From Gammaproteobacteria bacterium (GTDB lineage: Bacteria; Pseudomonadota; Gammaproteobacteria; Steroidobacterales; Steroidobacteraceae), in NCBI GenBank assembly GCA_013289615.1, contig JABCZO010000010.1, positions 51,963-115,962 on the forward strand: DNA of 64,000 bases. The letters run 5' to 3'. This document shows, piece after piece, positions 13,866 to 22,049 of this stretch. Both the position numbers and the translations under genes were made by a program. The first letter of the stretch is position 1, and every line of letters starts with the position of its first letter. Under the pieces are notes generated by a model that was given only the letters and a program-made list of their open reading frames with translations, ran no database searches and was not told the DNA's origin.

Positions 13866-15674
13866 ATGGACCAGGACGTCGAAGCTGCCGGGCTGATGGC
13901 CCGGCCAGAGATCGCTCTGGCGCGCACCGTGCTGCTGGTCGATGACGACGAGCTGGTGCTCGCGCATCTGGAGCAACTGGTGCAGGCGGCCGGCTATGAG
14001 GTGCACACGGCCGGCGACGGGCATGCGGCGCTGGAGTTCCTCGCACAGCACTTCACCCCGATCGTGATCACCGATCTGAACATGCCGGCCCTGGATGGGC
14101 TGGCGCTGTGCCGTGCCATTCGACAGCAGGTATGGCCGGGCTACGTGTATATCCTGGTGCTGACCGTTCACGACGGCGAATCCGCCATCCTGGCCGGACT
14201 TAACGCCGGTGCCGACGACTACCTGAGCAAGCGCACCTCTGCCGCGCAGCTGCTGGCGCGCCTGCACACCGCGCAGCGCATCCTGGGCCTGGAACAGGCG
14301 TTGAAGCTCGAATTGGAGGAAAAGCGGCGCCAGTCACTGACCGATGCGCTCACCGGTGCCAACAACCGGCGCTATTTCGAGCGCCAGTTGCAGCAGGACT
14401 TCAAGCGCACGCAGCGTGGCGGCGGTCCGCTCTCGCTGCTGATGCTCGACATCGATCATTTCAAGCGCATCAACGATCGTTGCGGGCACGCGGCGGGCGA
14501 CGCGGTGCTGCAGGAGCTGGTGCGGCGCATCCGGCATTGCCTCACGCGCGAGACCGACTGGTGTGCGCGCATCGGCGGTGAGGAGTTCGTGATCGTGCTG
14601 GCGGATACGCCGCTGGCCGGCGCCGCCCAGGTGGCCGAGCGCATCCGCCTGGCGATCGCCGCCGTTCCGGTCGTGACCGGCGTGGGTGCCCTCGCCGTGA
14701 CCGCCAGCATAGGGGTAGTGGAATTCCATCGGGCGGCCAGCCGCGAGTCGGTGTCGGTGGAATCGCTGATTGCCGAGCTCGACGCGAACATGTACCTGAG
14801 CAAGCGCAATGGCCGCAACCGGGTCACCCTGCCTGTGCCTTCGACCGGCGCCCGCACCGGCAGTCGGTTACAGGCCGCGGCCGCCGCGCCGCAGCCGGAT
14901 CGCGCCTCGCTGCACACCATCGTGTATGTCGACGATGAACCGGACATCCGCCTGATAGTGCAGACCTCGCTCGGCCTGACCGAAGGCCTGACGGTGCATG
15001 CCGCGGAATCCGGCGAACAGGCACTGGAACTCGCCCGCGAGCTGCAACCCGACCTGCTGATGCTCGATGTCATGATGCCGGGCCTCGACGGCCCGGCGAC
15101 GCTGCAGCGGCTACGCGCCGATCCGGCGATCACCCACATACCGGTGATATTCATGACCGCGAAGGCGCTGCCCGAGGACGTGCAGCAGTTACGCGCCATC
15201 GGGGCGCTGGCAGTGATCGGCAAGCCGTTCGATCCACTGCAATTATCGGCGCAGCTGCTGTCGCTGTGGCAGTCGAGCGCCGCGCAGCCGCAACGCGTCG
15301 GCGGCAGCGCTGGCGCTGATCACGCGCGACTGCGCGATCACGTCACGCGGCTGTCCGGGAAATTCCTGGAGCGCACGGCGGCCCAGGCGGTGACCCTAGG
15401 TCGACTGCTCGAGAGCCTGCAGCCCGGCGATGCAACCGGCGTCGCGTCGATGCACGAGATCGCACACAAGATCCACGGCGCCGGTTCGATGCTCGATTTC
15501 CCGGCGGTGAGCGCGTGCGCGGGGGAAATCGAACGCCTCAGCGAACACCTGCTGGTCGCGGAGCCGGCGAGCGGAGTGGCCTCCGGCCGGCAGATCCGCG
15601 AGCGCCTGCAGGCATCCATCCAGCGGCTGGCACACGCCATCGACGCCGCCGTTGCCGGTCACGCCTCCAAATGA
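13866..15674 (+). CDS. Hybrid response regulator: REC-GGDEF-REC-Hpt
   Basis: 602-residue signalling protein with four domains. REC1 (about 21-140): acidic DDD 26-28, phospho-acceptor D70 in ITDLNMP, K122. GGDEF (about 155-322): active-site GGEEF 237-241, with RETD at 228-231 exactly five residues upstream, an intact RxxD inhibitory site, so an active, product-inhibited diguanylate cyclase is likely. REC2 (about 351-468): D401 in MLDVMMPG, K453. Hpt (about 485-600): likely phospho-His H534 in AHKIHG. No kinase domain and no membrane segment, so it must be phosphorylated by a partner. RBS GAGGTGGA; directly follows dps. Confidence 0.92.
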   Translation: MDQDVEAAGLMARPEIALARTVLLVDDDELVLAHLEQLVQAAGYEVHTAGDGHAALEFLAQHFTPIVITDLNMPALDGLALCRAIRQQVWPGYVYILVLTVHDGESAILAGLNAGADDYLSKRTSAAQLLARLHTAQRILGLEQALKLELEEKRRQSLTDALTGANNRRYFERQLQQDFKRTQRGGGPLSLLMLDIDHFKRINDRCGHAAGDAVLQELVRRIRHCLTRETDWCARIGGEEFVIVLADTPLAGAAQVAERIRLAIAAVPVVTGVGALAVTASIGVVEFHRAASRESVSVESLIAELDANMYLSKRNGRNRVTLPVPSTGARTGSRLQAAAAAPQPDRASLHTIVYVDDEPDIRLIVQTSLGLTEGLTVHAAESGEQALELARELQPDLLMLDVMMPGLDGPATLQRLRADPAITHIPVIFMTAKALPEDVQQLRAIGALAVIGKPFDPLQLSAQLLSLWQSSAAQPQRVGGSAGADHARLRDHVTRLSGKFLERTAAQAVTLGRLLESLQPGDATGVASMHEIAHKIHGAGSMLDFPAVSACAGEIERLSEHLLVAEPASGVASGRQIRERLQASIQRLAHAIDAAVAGHASK

Positions 15675-15853
15675 ATGACTCGGATTCGGGCGGGCGCAAC
15701 GATCCCGTCCGGGGTTGGCCGGTGCCCGTGCCGCTGCGCGGCGATTCCTGCGCCGGGCTTGCTGTGCGCCGTACCCACGCCGAGCGCGGCAGCCAGGCCG
15801 GCCGCGATCAGCACGTTGCGGTATGAGAGTCTGGACGATGAGCGGAATCCCAT
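15659..15853 (-). CDS. Possible small exported or membrane protein, unknown
   Basis: Open frame of 64 residues convergent with, and overlapping by 16 bases, the REC-GGDEF gene. It starts MGFRSSSRLSYRNVLIAAG, a basic stretch followed by a hydrophobic run of about 17 residues ending GTAHS, which reads like a signal peptide, then a short basic tail rich in His, Arg and Pro. CGGAG lies about 10 bases upstream of the ATG. I recognise no family. The signal-like start and RBS are the only support; it may be a chance frame in G+C-rich DNA. Confidence 0.35.
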   Translation of the reverse strand: MGFRSSSRLSYRNVLIAAGLAAALGVGTAHSKPGAGIAAQRHGHRPTPDGIVAPARIRVIHLEA

Positions 15854-15909
15854 GCGACGGCTCCGACTACGAGATGCTGTAGTCTGCCCACGCCCGGCGT
15901 CGCCGGTCA

Positions 15910-15923
15910 GTGCGCTAGCGCAC
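15910..15923. repeat. 14-base perfect palindrome
   Basis: GTGCGCTAGCGCAC is a perfect palindrome in the non-coding stretch between the small minus-strand open frame and the RRM gene. Its position upstream of both suggests a protein-binding site. A second inverted repeat, arms CGCGCCG (16014-16020) and CGGCGCG (16024-16030), lies further on. Neither has a T-run. The remainder of 15854-16128 shows no gene I can support. Confidence 0.4.
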
Positions 15924-16079
15924 ACAGACCCCCGAAAGCCAAGCAGCCCGCCCCGCATTGATGTACGGTGCAAGCCGGCTCGTGATCTTTCGCCTTGTCT
16001 GCCTTGGGCCTGCCGCGCCGTCCCGGCGCGCACTGTTGTGCTCAAAGTCTGCCACCTCAGAAGCATCGGCGAACCAGGA

Positions 16080-16096
16080 GGCGGGTGTTGCCCGCC
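16080..16096 (+). promoter_or_regulatory. Hairpin in the leader of the RRM gene
   Basis: GGCGGG (16080-16085) and CCCGCC (16091-16096) pair perfectly around a 5-base loop, about 32 bases before the RRM start codon and immediately overlapping an AGGAGG. In the transcript the stem would hide that purine stretch. A role in temperature-dependent or autogenous control of an RNA-binding protein is possible but unproven. Confidence 0.35.
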
Positions 16097-16128
16097 GGCA
16101 TTCCCCTAACGCTTGTGAGTACACCATC

Positions 16129-16395
16129 GTGACCAAACTATTCGTCGGCAATCTGCCCTTTACCGCCACCGAGGCCTCGGTGCGCACGCTGTTCGCGGCC
16201 CACGGCACGGTCGAGTCGATCGCGCTGATCATGGATCGCGATACCGGCCGCCCGCGCGGCTTCGGCTTCATCGAGCTGTCGAGCGCCGATGCGGCGCGTG
16301 CCATCCAGGCGCTGAACGGCAAGGACTTCGAGGGTCGCGCGCTAAAGGTCAACGAGGCCCAGGAACGCGAGCGCGCCGGCGGCGCGCGCCGCTGA
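16129..16395 (+). CDS. RRM-type RNA-binding protein
   Basis: 88-residue single RNA-recognition-motif protein of the kind found in cyanobacteria and many proteobacteria, often cold-induced. RNP-2 is LFVGNL at residues 4-9 and RNP-1 is RGFGFIEL at 43-50; the C-terminus is short, charged and Arg/Gly-rich. The GTG at 16129 (reading MTKLFVGNLPF) is the natural start because the domain begins there; the longer open frame upstream is not conserved in type. The next two small genes are on the same strand and may share its transcript. Confidence 0.9.
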   Translation: MTKLFVGNLPFTATEASVRTLFAAHGTVESIALIMDRDTGRPRGFGFIELSSADAARAIQALNGKDFEGRALKVNEAQERERAGGARR

Positions 16396-16444
16396 TGAAA
16401 TTCTTGCCGATCGACGTCCACCACACGCGCTAGCAGGAGCAGCA

Positions 16445-16804
16445 ATGTTTATCCCGAAAATGAGTACGGACGCTCTCGATGAGGGCAAGTGGTACATGAT
16501 GGTGGTCGAGGGCAAGACCCCCCCGCGCCGCGCCGGCTACTGTGCCGGCAGCTGCAGCGGGCATGGCAGCGAGGCGGAAGCCAGCGAACACTTCCTGCAG
16601 TACCAGCTGGATCGGGAAGTCGATCTGTGGCTTGCGCGGCGCGGTGAGCGCGCCTGCGCGATGTGTGGCGAGCCGACCACGCTGCGGGCGCGGCTCGGCC
16701 GCAACTCCGAGCTGGTCGTGCTGTGCAGGCGCCATCAATCCACCATCAGCCTGCAGACGCTGGCTCGGCGCCGGGTGCCCGCACTGGCGGCGCAGGAAGC
16801 CTAG
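16445..16804 (+). CDS. Small Cys-containing protein, unknown function
   Basis: 119-residue soluble protein I do not recognise. A CAMC pair near residue 71 (GERACAMCGEPTTLRARLG) followed some 20 residues later by VVLCRRH suggests a possible zinc-binding knuckle of the C-x2-C...C-x2-H type; two further Cys occur at YCAGSCSGHG. The ATG at 16445 has AGGAG 5 bases upstream. Lies 49 bases after the RRM gene and 31 before another small Cys-pair gene. Confidence 0.75.
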   Translation: MFIPKMSTDALDEGKWYMMVVEGKTPPRRAGYCAGSCSGHGSEAEASEHFLQYQLDREVDLWLARRGERACAMCGEPTTLRARLGRNSELVVLCRRHQSTISLQTLARRRVPALAAQEA

Positions 16805-16835
16805 TTCTTTCATCTCGCGGCCACGGGTGGGAATC

Positions 16836-17120
16836 ATGGGCTGGCGCAAGACCGGAACCTTTCACGCGCCTCAGGAAATCCTGGTCATGACCTGCGATGT
16901 CTGCGAACGCGACATTGGCTACGAGGACGAACGCCGGCCGCGAGCGCACTACGAAGTCACGCGGCTGCCAAATCCGGGCGCGCTGGACGTACAGAATCCT
17001 GCCGCCTACGTCTGCTCCCCGCAGTGCCTGCGCGCGTTTGCCGCCAAGGCGTCGGGCGAACCGGACCCGCTGAAGCCGCGCGAGGGTGGATCCCGGCCGC
17101 GCGGCAAGCCGACAAAATAG
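16836..17120 (+). CDS. Small zinc-ribbon-like protein, unknown function
   Basis: 94-residue protein with two CxxC-type pairs, CDVC near residue 21 and CSPQC near 63, the usual layout of a small zinc ribbon. The C-terminal 25 residues are basic, Gly/Pro/Arg-rich and probably disordered. RBS-like GGTGGGA precedes the ATG at 16836; the longer open frame in this phase overlaps the gene upstream and is not supported. Convergent with aceK. I cannot assign a family. Confidence 0.72.
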   Translation: MGWRKTGTFHAPQEILVMTCDVCERDIGYEDERRPRAHYEVTRLPNPGALDVQNPAAYVCSPQCLRAFAAKASGEPDPLKPREGGSRPRGKPTK

Positions 17121-17143
17121 CTGCTGGCCGCCGGCGCCACCCG

Positions 17144-19006
17144 CTACGGCAGTGCGAGCGCCGCTGCCGCCGCGGCCAGCGCTTTCGGGGGCTCTGCCTC
17201 CGCGTCGCTTTGCGGCGGCACGTACGGCAGTACCTCCAGCACTTCCCCGGCCGCGATGCGCTGCTGCGTGCGCCGCCAGAAGCCGGGCTGGTACAGGTCG
17301 GCATGTGCGCGCAGGTACTCCTCGCGCATGCGCCCCGACATCCCGAGGAAGCTCAGCAGAGTCTCCGGGAAAACATCGTGCTCGCCGACGAAATACCAGG
17401 GCTCGGCGCGCATCTCATCCTCGTCGCACTGTGCCTGCGGCAGGTCGCGGAACTGGCAGTCGGACACCCGGCACAACTCATCGTAGTCGTAGAACACCAC
17501 CCGCCCATGGCGGGTGACGCCGAAATTCTTCAGCAGCAGGTCCCCCGGGAACACATCGGTGTAGGCCAGATCGCGGATCGCGCGCCCGTAATCGACCGCC
17601 GCTCGCCGCGCCAGCGCCTCTGGCGCGTCGCGCAGAAAGATATCCAGCGGTGTCACGCGCCGTTCGATGTACAGGTGATCGAACACGAGATCGCCGCCCG
17701 CCACGTGCACACTGTCGCCGGCTTCGGCGCGAAGTTCCTCCAGCAGCGTCGCTGCGAATCTAGCCATCGGGAAGCGCAGGCGGCGAAACTCCTGCGCATC
17801 GATAAGCCTGCCGGCGCGATCGTGCCTGAACACGAAGCTGTATTTGGCCATGACGTCTTTCTTGGAAACACTCTTGACCTCCGCGATGCGGTCACGGATT
17901 ACCTTGAAGACGACGTCGAACGAGGGCAGCGTGAAGCAGATCATGACCAGTCCGCGCTGGCCGGGAGCCGGTACGAACTGATCGTCGCTGCCGGACAGGT
18001 GCCGGAACAGGCTGCGATAGCGCTCGGTCTTGCCCTGCTTGGCGCGGCCGAGCACGGTGAACAGCTCCCCGGCCGGCTTTCTTGGCAGCAGCTCCTTCAG
18101 GAACGACACCGTGTCGGCGACATGCTCCAGATCGACGTGGAAGTAGGAGCGCGCAAAGCCGAACAGGATGCTCAGCTCGTCTTCGGACAGCATCGTGGCG
18201 TCGACCACCACCCCGGCCTCGGTACTGCGCAGTGCGATGGCAATCGGCGTCGTCACCCGGCGCCCGACCAGCCGGCCCACCAGGTAGGCGCGCGTGGACT
18301 GGTAGAAGATGGCGTCGATGACTTCGAGCGACTCGATGTGGCGCAGCTCGCCGCGCTGCCACAACATGCGCTCCAGCGCCGATGCGACTACCCAGGCGCT
18401 GGCGTCCAGATCGGCCCAGGGCGCCCGCAGCGGCTGCGACTCGAGCAGTTTCCTGATCAGCAGCGTCAGGTCGCCCTGCATCCTGTGCACGCGCGTGACT
18501 CGATGGGTCGGCTTCGCCGCGGCCAGCGGATTCAGGTCGGTCGCGACGAACTCGATGTCCGGCGAGACGCCTACGGTTCCGAACAATTGGCGCGTGACCG
18601 AGCTGAAAAAGGTCTTGCAGAACTCGTTGTCCGGCAGGCCCTCGGTCAGGTTGGTGAAATGCCGCTTGACCTCGGTCCACAGAGCATGCCGGCGCGCGTT
18701 CTCGCCCAGTGCGCCCTCGAGCTCGAGCACCGTCGCCTGCATGTGGCGCTCGTACAGCTCGATGCGCTCGACCGCATCGCGCTGGCTGCCGTGCCAGTCA
18801 CGATCCGCGAAGCGCTCGATCGCCCGCCGCGTGATCTCGCGAAAGCTGGCGTTGTAGCTGAGGAAGGCCTCGACCACCCGCTGCGCGCAGCGCATCCCAT
18901 ACAGCGCCGATTCGAAGGCGTGGGCGATCTCCCCGTCACCGGGCGCCGGGCGCGCCGCGCCCAAGACGGTCGAGCCGATCGACGGTTCTGGGTAATCGAG
19001 TCGCAA
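17144..19006 (-). CDS. aceK: Isocitrate dehydrogenase kinase/phosphatase
   Basis: Bifunctional enzyme that phosphorylates and inactivates isocitrate dehydrogenase, or reverses this, and so sets the split between the TCA cycle and the glyoxylate shunt. About 620 residues. Visible: the regulatory N-terminal helices (ITRRAIERFADRDWHGSQRD), the nucleotide region ELFTVLGRAKQGKTERYR, and the kinase-like C-lobe with DVFPGDLLLKNFGVTRHGRVVFYDYDELC (key FPGDLLLKN and YDYDE). No ATG is available near the expected N-terminus; the open frame runs into aceA, so I propose the TTG at 19006, 32 bases after the aceA stop, with low certainty. Follows aceA as in enteric aceBAK. Confidence 0.92.
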   Translation of the reverse strand: MRLDYPEPSIGSTVLGAARPAPGDGEIAHAFESALYGMRCAQRVVEAFLSYNASFREITRRAIERFADRDWHGSQRDAVERIELYERHMQATVLELEGALGENARRHALWTEVKRHFTNLTEGLPDNEFCKTFFSSVTRQLFGTVGVSPDIEFVATDLNPLAAAKPTHRVTRVHRMQGDLTLLIRKLLESQPLRAPWADLDASAWVVASALERMLWQRGELRHIESLEVIDAIFYQSTRAYLVGRLVGRRVTTPIAIALRSTEAGVVVDATMLSEDELSILFGFARSYFHVDLEHVADTVSFLKELLPRKPAGELFTVLGRAKQGKTERYRSLFRHLSGSDDQFVPAPGQRGLVMICFTLPSFDVVFKVIRDRIAEVKSVSKKDVMAKYSFVFRHDRAGRLIDAQEFRRLRFPMARFAATLLEELRAEAGDSVHVAGGDLVFDHLYIERRVTPLDIFLRDAPEALARRAAVDYGRAIRDLAYTDVFPGDLLLKNFGVTRHGRVVFYDYDELCRVSDCQFRDLPQAQCDEDEMRAEPWYFVGEHDVFPETLLSFLGMSGRMREEYLRAHADLYQPGFWRRTQQRIAAGEVLEVLPYVPPQSDAEAEPPKALAAAAAALALP

Positions 19007-19037
19007 TCCTATGGTAGCGGCCGTCCGGCTTGGCGCT

Positions 19038-20336
19038 TCAGGCCGAGCGGAACTGCTGCTCCTCGGTGCTGCCGCTGAGCGCGGTGATCGATGAGGTACC
19101 GGCCGCGATGGTCTGGGTGACATCGTCGAAGTAGCCCGCGCCCACCTCACGCTGGTGCTTGGTCGCGGTATAGCCGCGCGCTTCGGCAGCGAATTCCGCC
19201 TGTTGCAGCGCGACGTAGGCCGTCATCTGATTGGCCTTGTAGCCCTGTGCCAGCTCGAACATCGAGTAATTCAGCGCGTGGAACCCGGCCAGCGTAATGA
19301 ACTGGAACTTGTAGCCCATGGCGCCGAGTTCGCGCTGAAACCTGGCAATCGTGGCGTCGTCGAGCTTGCGCTTCCAGTTGAAGGACGGCGAGCAGTTGTA
19401 GGCCAGCATCTTGCCCGGGAACTGCCGGTGGATGCCCTCGGCGAAATACCTGGCCTCCGCAAGGTCCGGATGTGCGGTCTCGCACCAGAGCATGTCCGCG
19501 TACGGCGCATACGCCAGGCCACGCGCGATCGCCTGGTCGAAGCCCGCACGCACGTGGAAGAAACCCTCCGCGGTGCGACCCCGGGAGGCATCGATGAAGC
19601 GCCGGTCGCGCTCGTCGACATCGGCGGTCAGCAAGGTCGCCGACTCCGCATCGGTGCGCGCCACCAGTATCGTCGGCACGTTGCAGACATCGGCCGCCAG
19701 GCGCGCGGCGACCAGCTTGTTGACGCCTTCCTGGGTCGGCACCAGCACCTTGCCGCCCATGTGACCGCACTTCTTGGCCGACGACAGCTGATCCTCGAAA
19801 TGCACGCCGGCGGCGCCCGCCTCGATCATCGCTTTCATCAGTTCGAACGCATTCAATACGCCGCCAAAGCCGGCTTCCGCGTCGGCCACGATCGGCTTGA
19901 GCCAGTCGATGCTGTCATCGCCCTCGGCGTGATGCAGTTCGTCGGCGCGGCGCAGGGTACAGTTGATGTGGCGCACCACCGCGGGCACCGAGTCGGCCGG
20001 ATACAGCGACTGATCCGGATACATCTGGCCGGACAGGTTGGCGTCGCCGGCGACCTGCCAGCCGGACAGGTAGATCGCGTCCAGTCCCGCCTTGACCTGC
20101 TGCATCGCCTGGTTGCCGGTCAGGGCGCCCAGTGCGTTGACGAACGGCTTCTCGTTCAGGTAGCGCCACAGCTTCTCGGCCGTCAGGCGCGCGATCGAAT
20201 GCTCGATCGGCAGCGTGCCGCGCAGGCGCACGACATCCTCGGGCGTGTAGGCGCGTGTGATCCCGCGCCAGCGCGGACTGTCCTGCCAGTAGCGCCGCAG
20301 TTCCTCGGCACTGGCCAGCGTTCGTTGTTGCGTCAT
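19038..20336 (-). CDS. aceA: Isocitrate lyase
   Basis: Splits isocitrate into glyoxylate and succinate, first step of the glyoxylate shunt. 432 residues, the usual bacterial length. Catalytic Cys is C190 in KKCGHMGGK; the metal-binding DAEAGFGG and the ISL signature are intact, as are [12 protein letters not shown] and [17 protein letters not shown]. It lies 31 bases after aceB. Growth on acetate, fatty acids or the acetyl-CoA made by the leucine pathway in this window would need it. Confidence 0.97.
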   Translation of the reverse strand: MTQQRTLASAEELRRYWQDSPRWRGITRAYTPEDVVRLRGTLPIEHSIARLTAEKLWRYLNEKPFVNALGALTGNQAMQQVKAGLDAIYLSGWQVAGDANLSGQMYPDQSLYPADSVPAVVRHINCTLRRADELHHAEGDDSIDWLKPIVADAEAGFGGVLNAFELMKAMIEAGAAGVHFEDQLSSAKKCGHMGGKVLVPTQEGVNKLVAARLAADVCNVPTILVARTDAESATLLTADVDERDRRFIDASRGRTAEGFFHVRAGFDQAIARGLAYAPYADMLWCETAHPDLAEARYFAEGIHRQFPGKMLAYNCSPSFNWKRKLDDATIARFQRELGAMGYKFQFITLAGFHALNYSMFELAQGYKANQMTAYVALQQAEFAAEARGYTATKHQREVGAGYFDDVTQTIAAGTSSITALSGSTEEQQFRSA

Positions 20337-20367
20337 CCGGTCGTGCTCCTCGGCGCCATCGGACCCG

Positions 20368-21978
20368 TCAACCCAGCAGTTCGTAGGCCGGCAGGGTCAG
20401 GAAGTCGTCGAACGCTTCACTGGTTACCATCGCGTGAAACAGGCGCGCCGCGCTCGGAAACAGCCCGGCCAGCATGCGGGCGCCGCCCACTTCCGCATGG
20501 ATGTGCTCGATCTCCTCGGCCAGCGTGCGCTCGAAGCGCAGCAGCGAGATCGGCGCGCCATCCTCGGTGCGCGCCTGGTGCGCGAGCCACTGCCACAGCT
20601 GCGCGCGGCAGATCTCGGCGGTGGCGGCGTCTTCCATCAGGTGGTAGAGCGGCACGCAGCCGTTGCCACCGAGCCAGGCTTCGACATACTGCAGGCCGAC
20701 GCGGATGTTGCGCCGCAGGCCGGCATCGGTGATCGCCCCTGCCGGCACCCGCAACAGGTCGGCGGCGCTCACCCGCACCTCATCGCGCATCACGTGCAGC
20801 TGGTTGACACCCTGCATGACGGTCGCGAACGCCTCGCTGGCGATCGCTGCCAGCGCCGGATGCGCGATCCAGGTGCCATCGTGGCCGGCACGCGCTTCGC
20901 GCAACTTGTCGTTGCGCACCTTGAGCATCGCCGCCTCGTTCGCCCGCGGATTGTTGCGGATCGGGATCTGCGCGGCCATGCCGCCGATCGCATACGCGCC
21001 GCGCCGATGACAGGTCTGGATCAGCAGGTCCACGTACGACTTGAGGAACGGTGTCTCCATCGATACCGCGTCGCGGTCGGGCAGCACCGCATCGCGCTGG
21101 TTTCTGAATTTCTTGATGAAGCTGAAAATGTAGTCCCAGCGCCCGCAATTCAGGCCGGTCACGTGCTCGCGCAACTCGTACAGGATCTCATCCATTTCGA
21201 AGGCGGCGAGGATGGTCTCGATCAGCACCGTCGCCTTGATGGTGCCGCGCGGGATGCCGAGCCGCTCCTGGGCCGCAATGAAGATGTCATTCCACAGGCG
21301 CGCTTCCAGGTGGCTTTCGAGCTTGGGCAGATAAAAATAGGCCGCGCTGCCGTTGCCCGCCAGGGCCTGGTGATTGTTCGCCAGGTACAGCGCAAAATCG
21401 AACAGCGCGCCCGACACCGTCTCACCGTCGACTTGCACGTGCTTCTCGGGCAGGTGCCAGCCGCGCGGGCGCACGATCAGCGTCGCGGTGCGCTCGTTCA
21501 GCCGGTACGTCTTGCCCGAGAGTGAATCGGTGTGGGTGATCCGGCGCCGGATGGCATCGCTCAGGTTGAGCTGGCCACGGATCAGGTTCTCCCAGGTCGG
21601 TGAGCAGGAATCCTCGAAGTCGGCCATGAAGGTGCCCACCGGCGCGTTCAGGGCGTTGACCACCATCTTGCGCTCCGGGGGACCGGTGAGTTCGACGCGC
21701 CGATCGGCCAGATCCGCCGGCACCGGGCCGATGCGCCAGTCATCGGCACGGATCTGGGCGGTCTCGGGCAGGAAATCCGGCCGCTGACCGGCATCGATTT
21801 CCGCCTGCCGTCGCTGGCGCAAGGCCAGCAGCTGCAGCCGGCGCGGGTTGAAACGGCGGTGCAGGTCGGCGAGCAGCTCCAGCGCCTCGGCGGTGAGCAC
21901 CTCGTCGGAGCGCTCGACCGGCCGCCGACTGATATCGATCGCCGGCCAGGAGGGCTGGCTCTTGAGCGGACTGTTCAT
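20368..21978 (-). CDS. aceB: Malate synthase A
   Basis: Condenses glyoxylate with acetyl-CoA to malate, second step of the shunt. 536 residues, the length of isoform A. Signature segments are [42 protein letters not shown] and the C-terminal [25 protein letters not shown] (key Asp in MEDAATAEI). I took the ATG at 21978; another at 21990 gives four more residues. First gene of aceB-aceA-aceK and divergent from the XRE regulator. Confidence 0.97.
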   Translation of the reverse strand: MNSPLKSQPSWPAIDISRRPVERSDEVLTAEALELLADLHRRFNPRRLQLLALRQRRQAEIDAGQRPDFLPETAQIRADDWRIGPVPADLADRRVELTGPPERKMVVNALNAPVGTFMADFEDSCSPTWENLIRGQLNLSDAIRRRITHTDSLSGKTYRLNERTATLIVRPRGWHLPEKHVQVDGETVSGALFDFALYLANNHQALAGNGSAAYFYLPKLESHLEARLWNDIFIAAQERLGIPRGTIKATVLIETILAAFEMDEILYELREHVTGLNCGRWDYIFSFIKKFRNQRDAVLPDRDAVSMETPFLKSYVDLLIQTCHRRGAYAIGGMAAQIPIRNNPRANEAAMLKVRNDKLREARAGHDGTWIAHPALAAIASEAFATVMQGVNQLHVMRDEVRVSAADLLRVPAGAITDAGLRRNIRVGLQYVEAWLGGNGCVPLYHLMEDAATAEICRAQLWQWLAHQARTEDGAPISLLRFERTLAEEIEHIHAEVGGARMLAGLFPSAARLFHAMVTSEAFDDFLTLPAYELLG

Positions 21979-22049
21979 GCAGGACAGCATAGACCGCAAG
22001 GCTAGCAATATTTGACTCTCAAAACTTCACAGTGTTAATTTCACACACG
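21979..22049. promoter_or_regulatory. Divergent aceB / regulator control region
   Basis: 71-base intergenic region. For the regulator, TTGACT (22012-22017) and TTAATT (22035-22040) are 17 bases apart, which would start transcription almost at the ATG (22050), so its mRNA may be nearly leaderless. Possible operators: inverted repeat TTTGA (22011-22015) / TCAAA (22019-22023) over the -35, and direct repeats TTCACA at 22026-22031 and 22040-22045. Autoregulation and control of aceBAK from the same site are likely. Confidence 0.5.

Noticed and set aside
16014..16030. Hairpin considered as terminator
   Set aside because: Strong G+C stem but no T-run, and it lies upstream of a gene, not after one.
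19007..19150. aceK frame extended into aceA
   Set aside because: The extension is Ser/Arg/Pro-rich and overlaps 112 coding bases of aceA; AceK similarity begins later.
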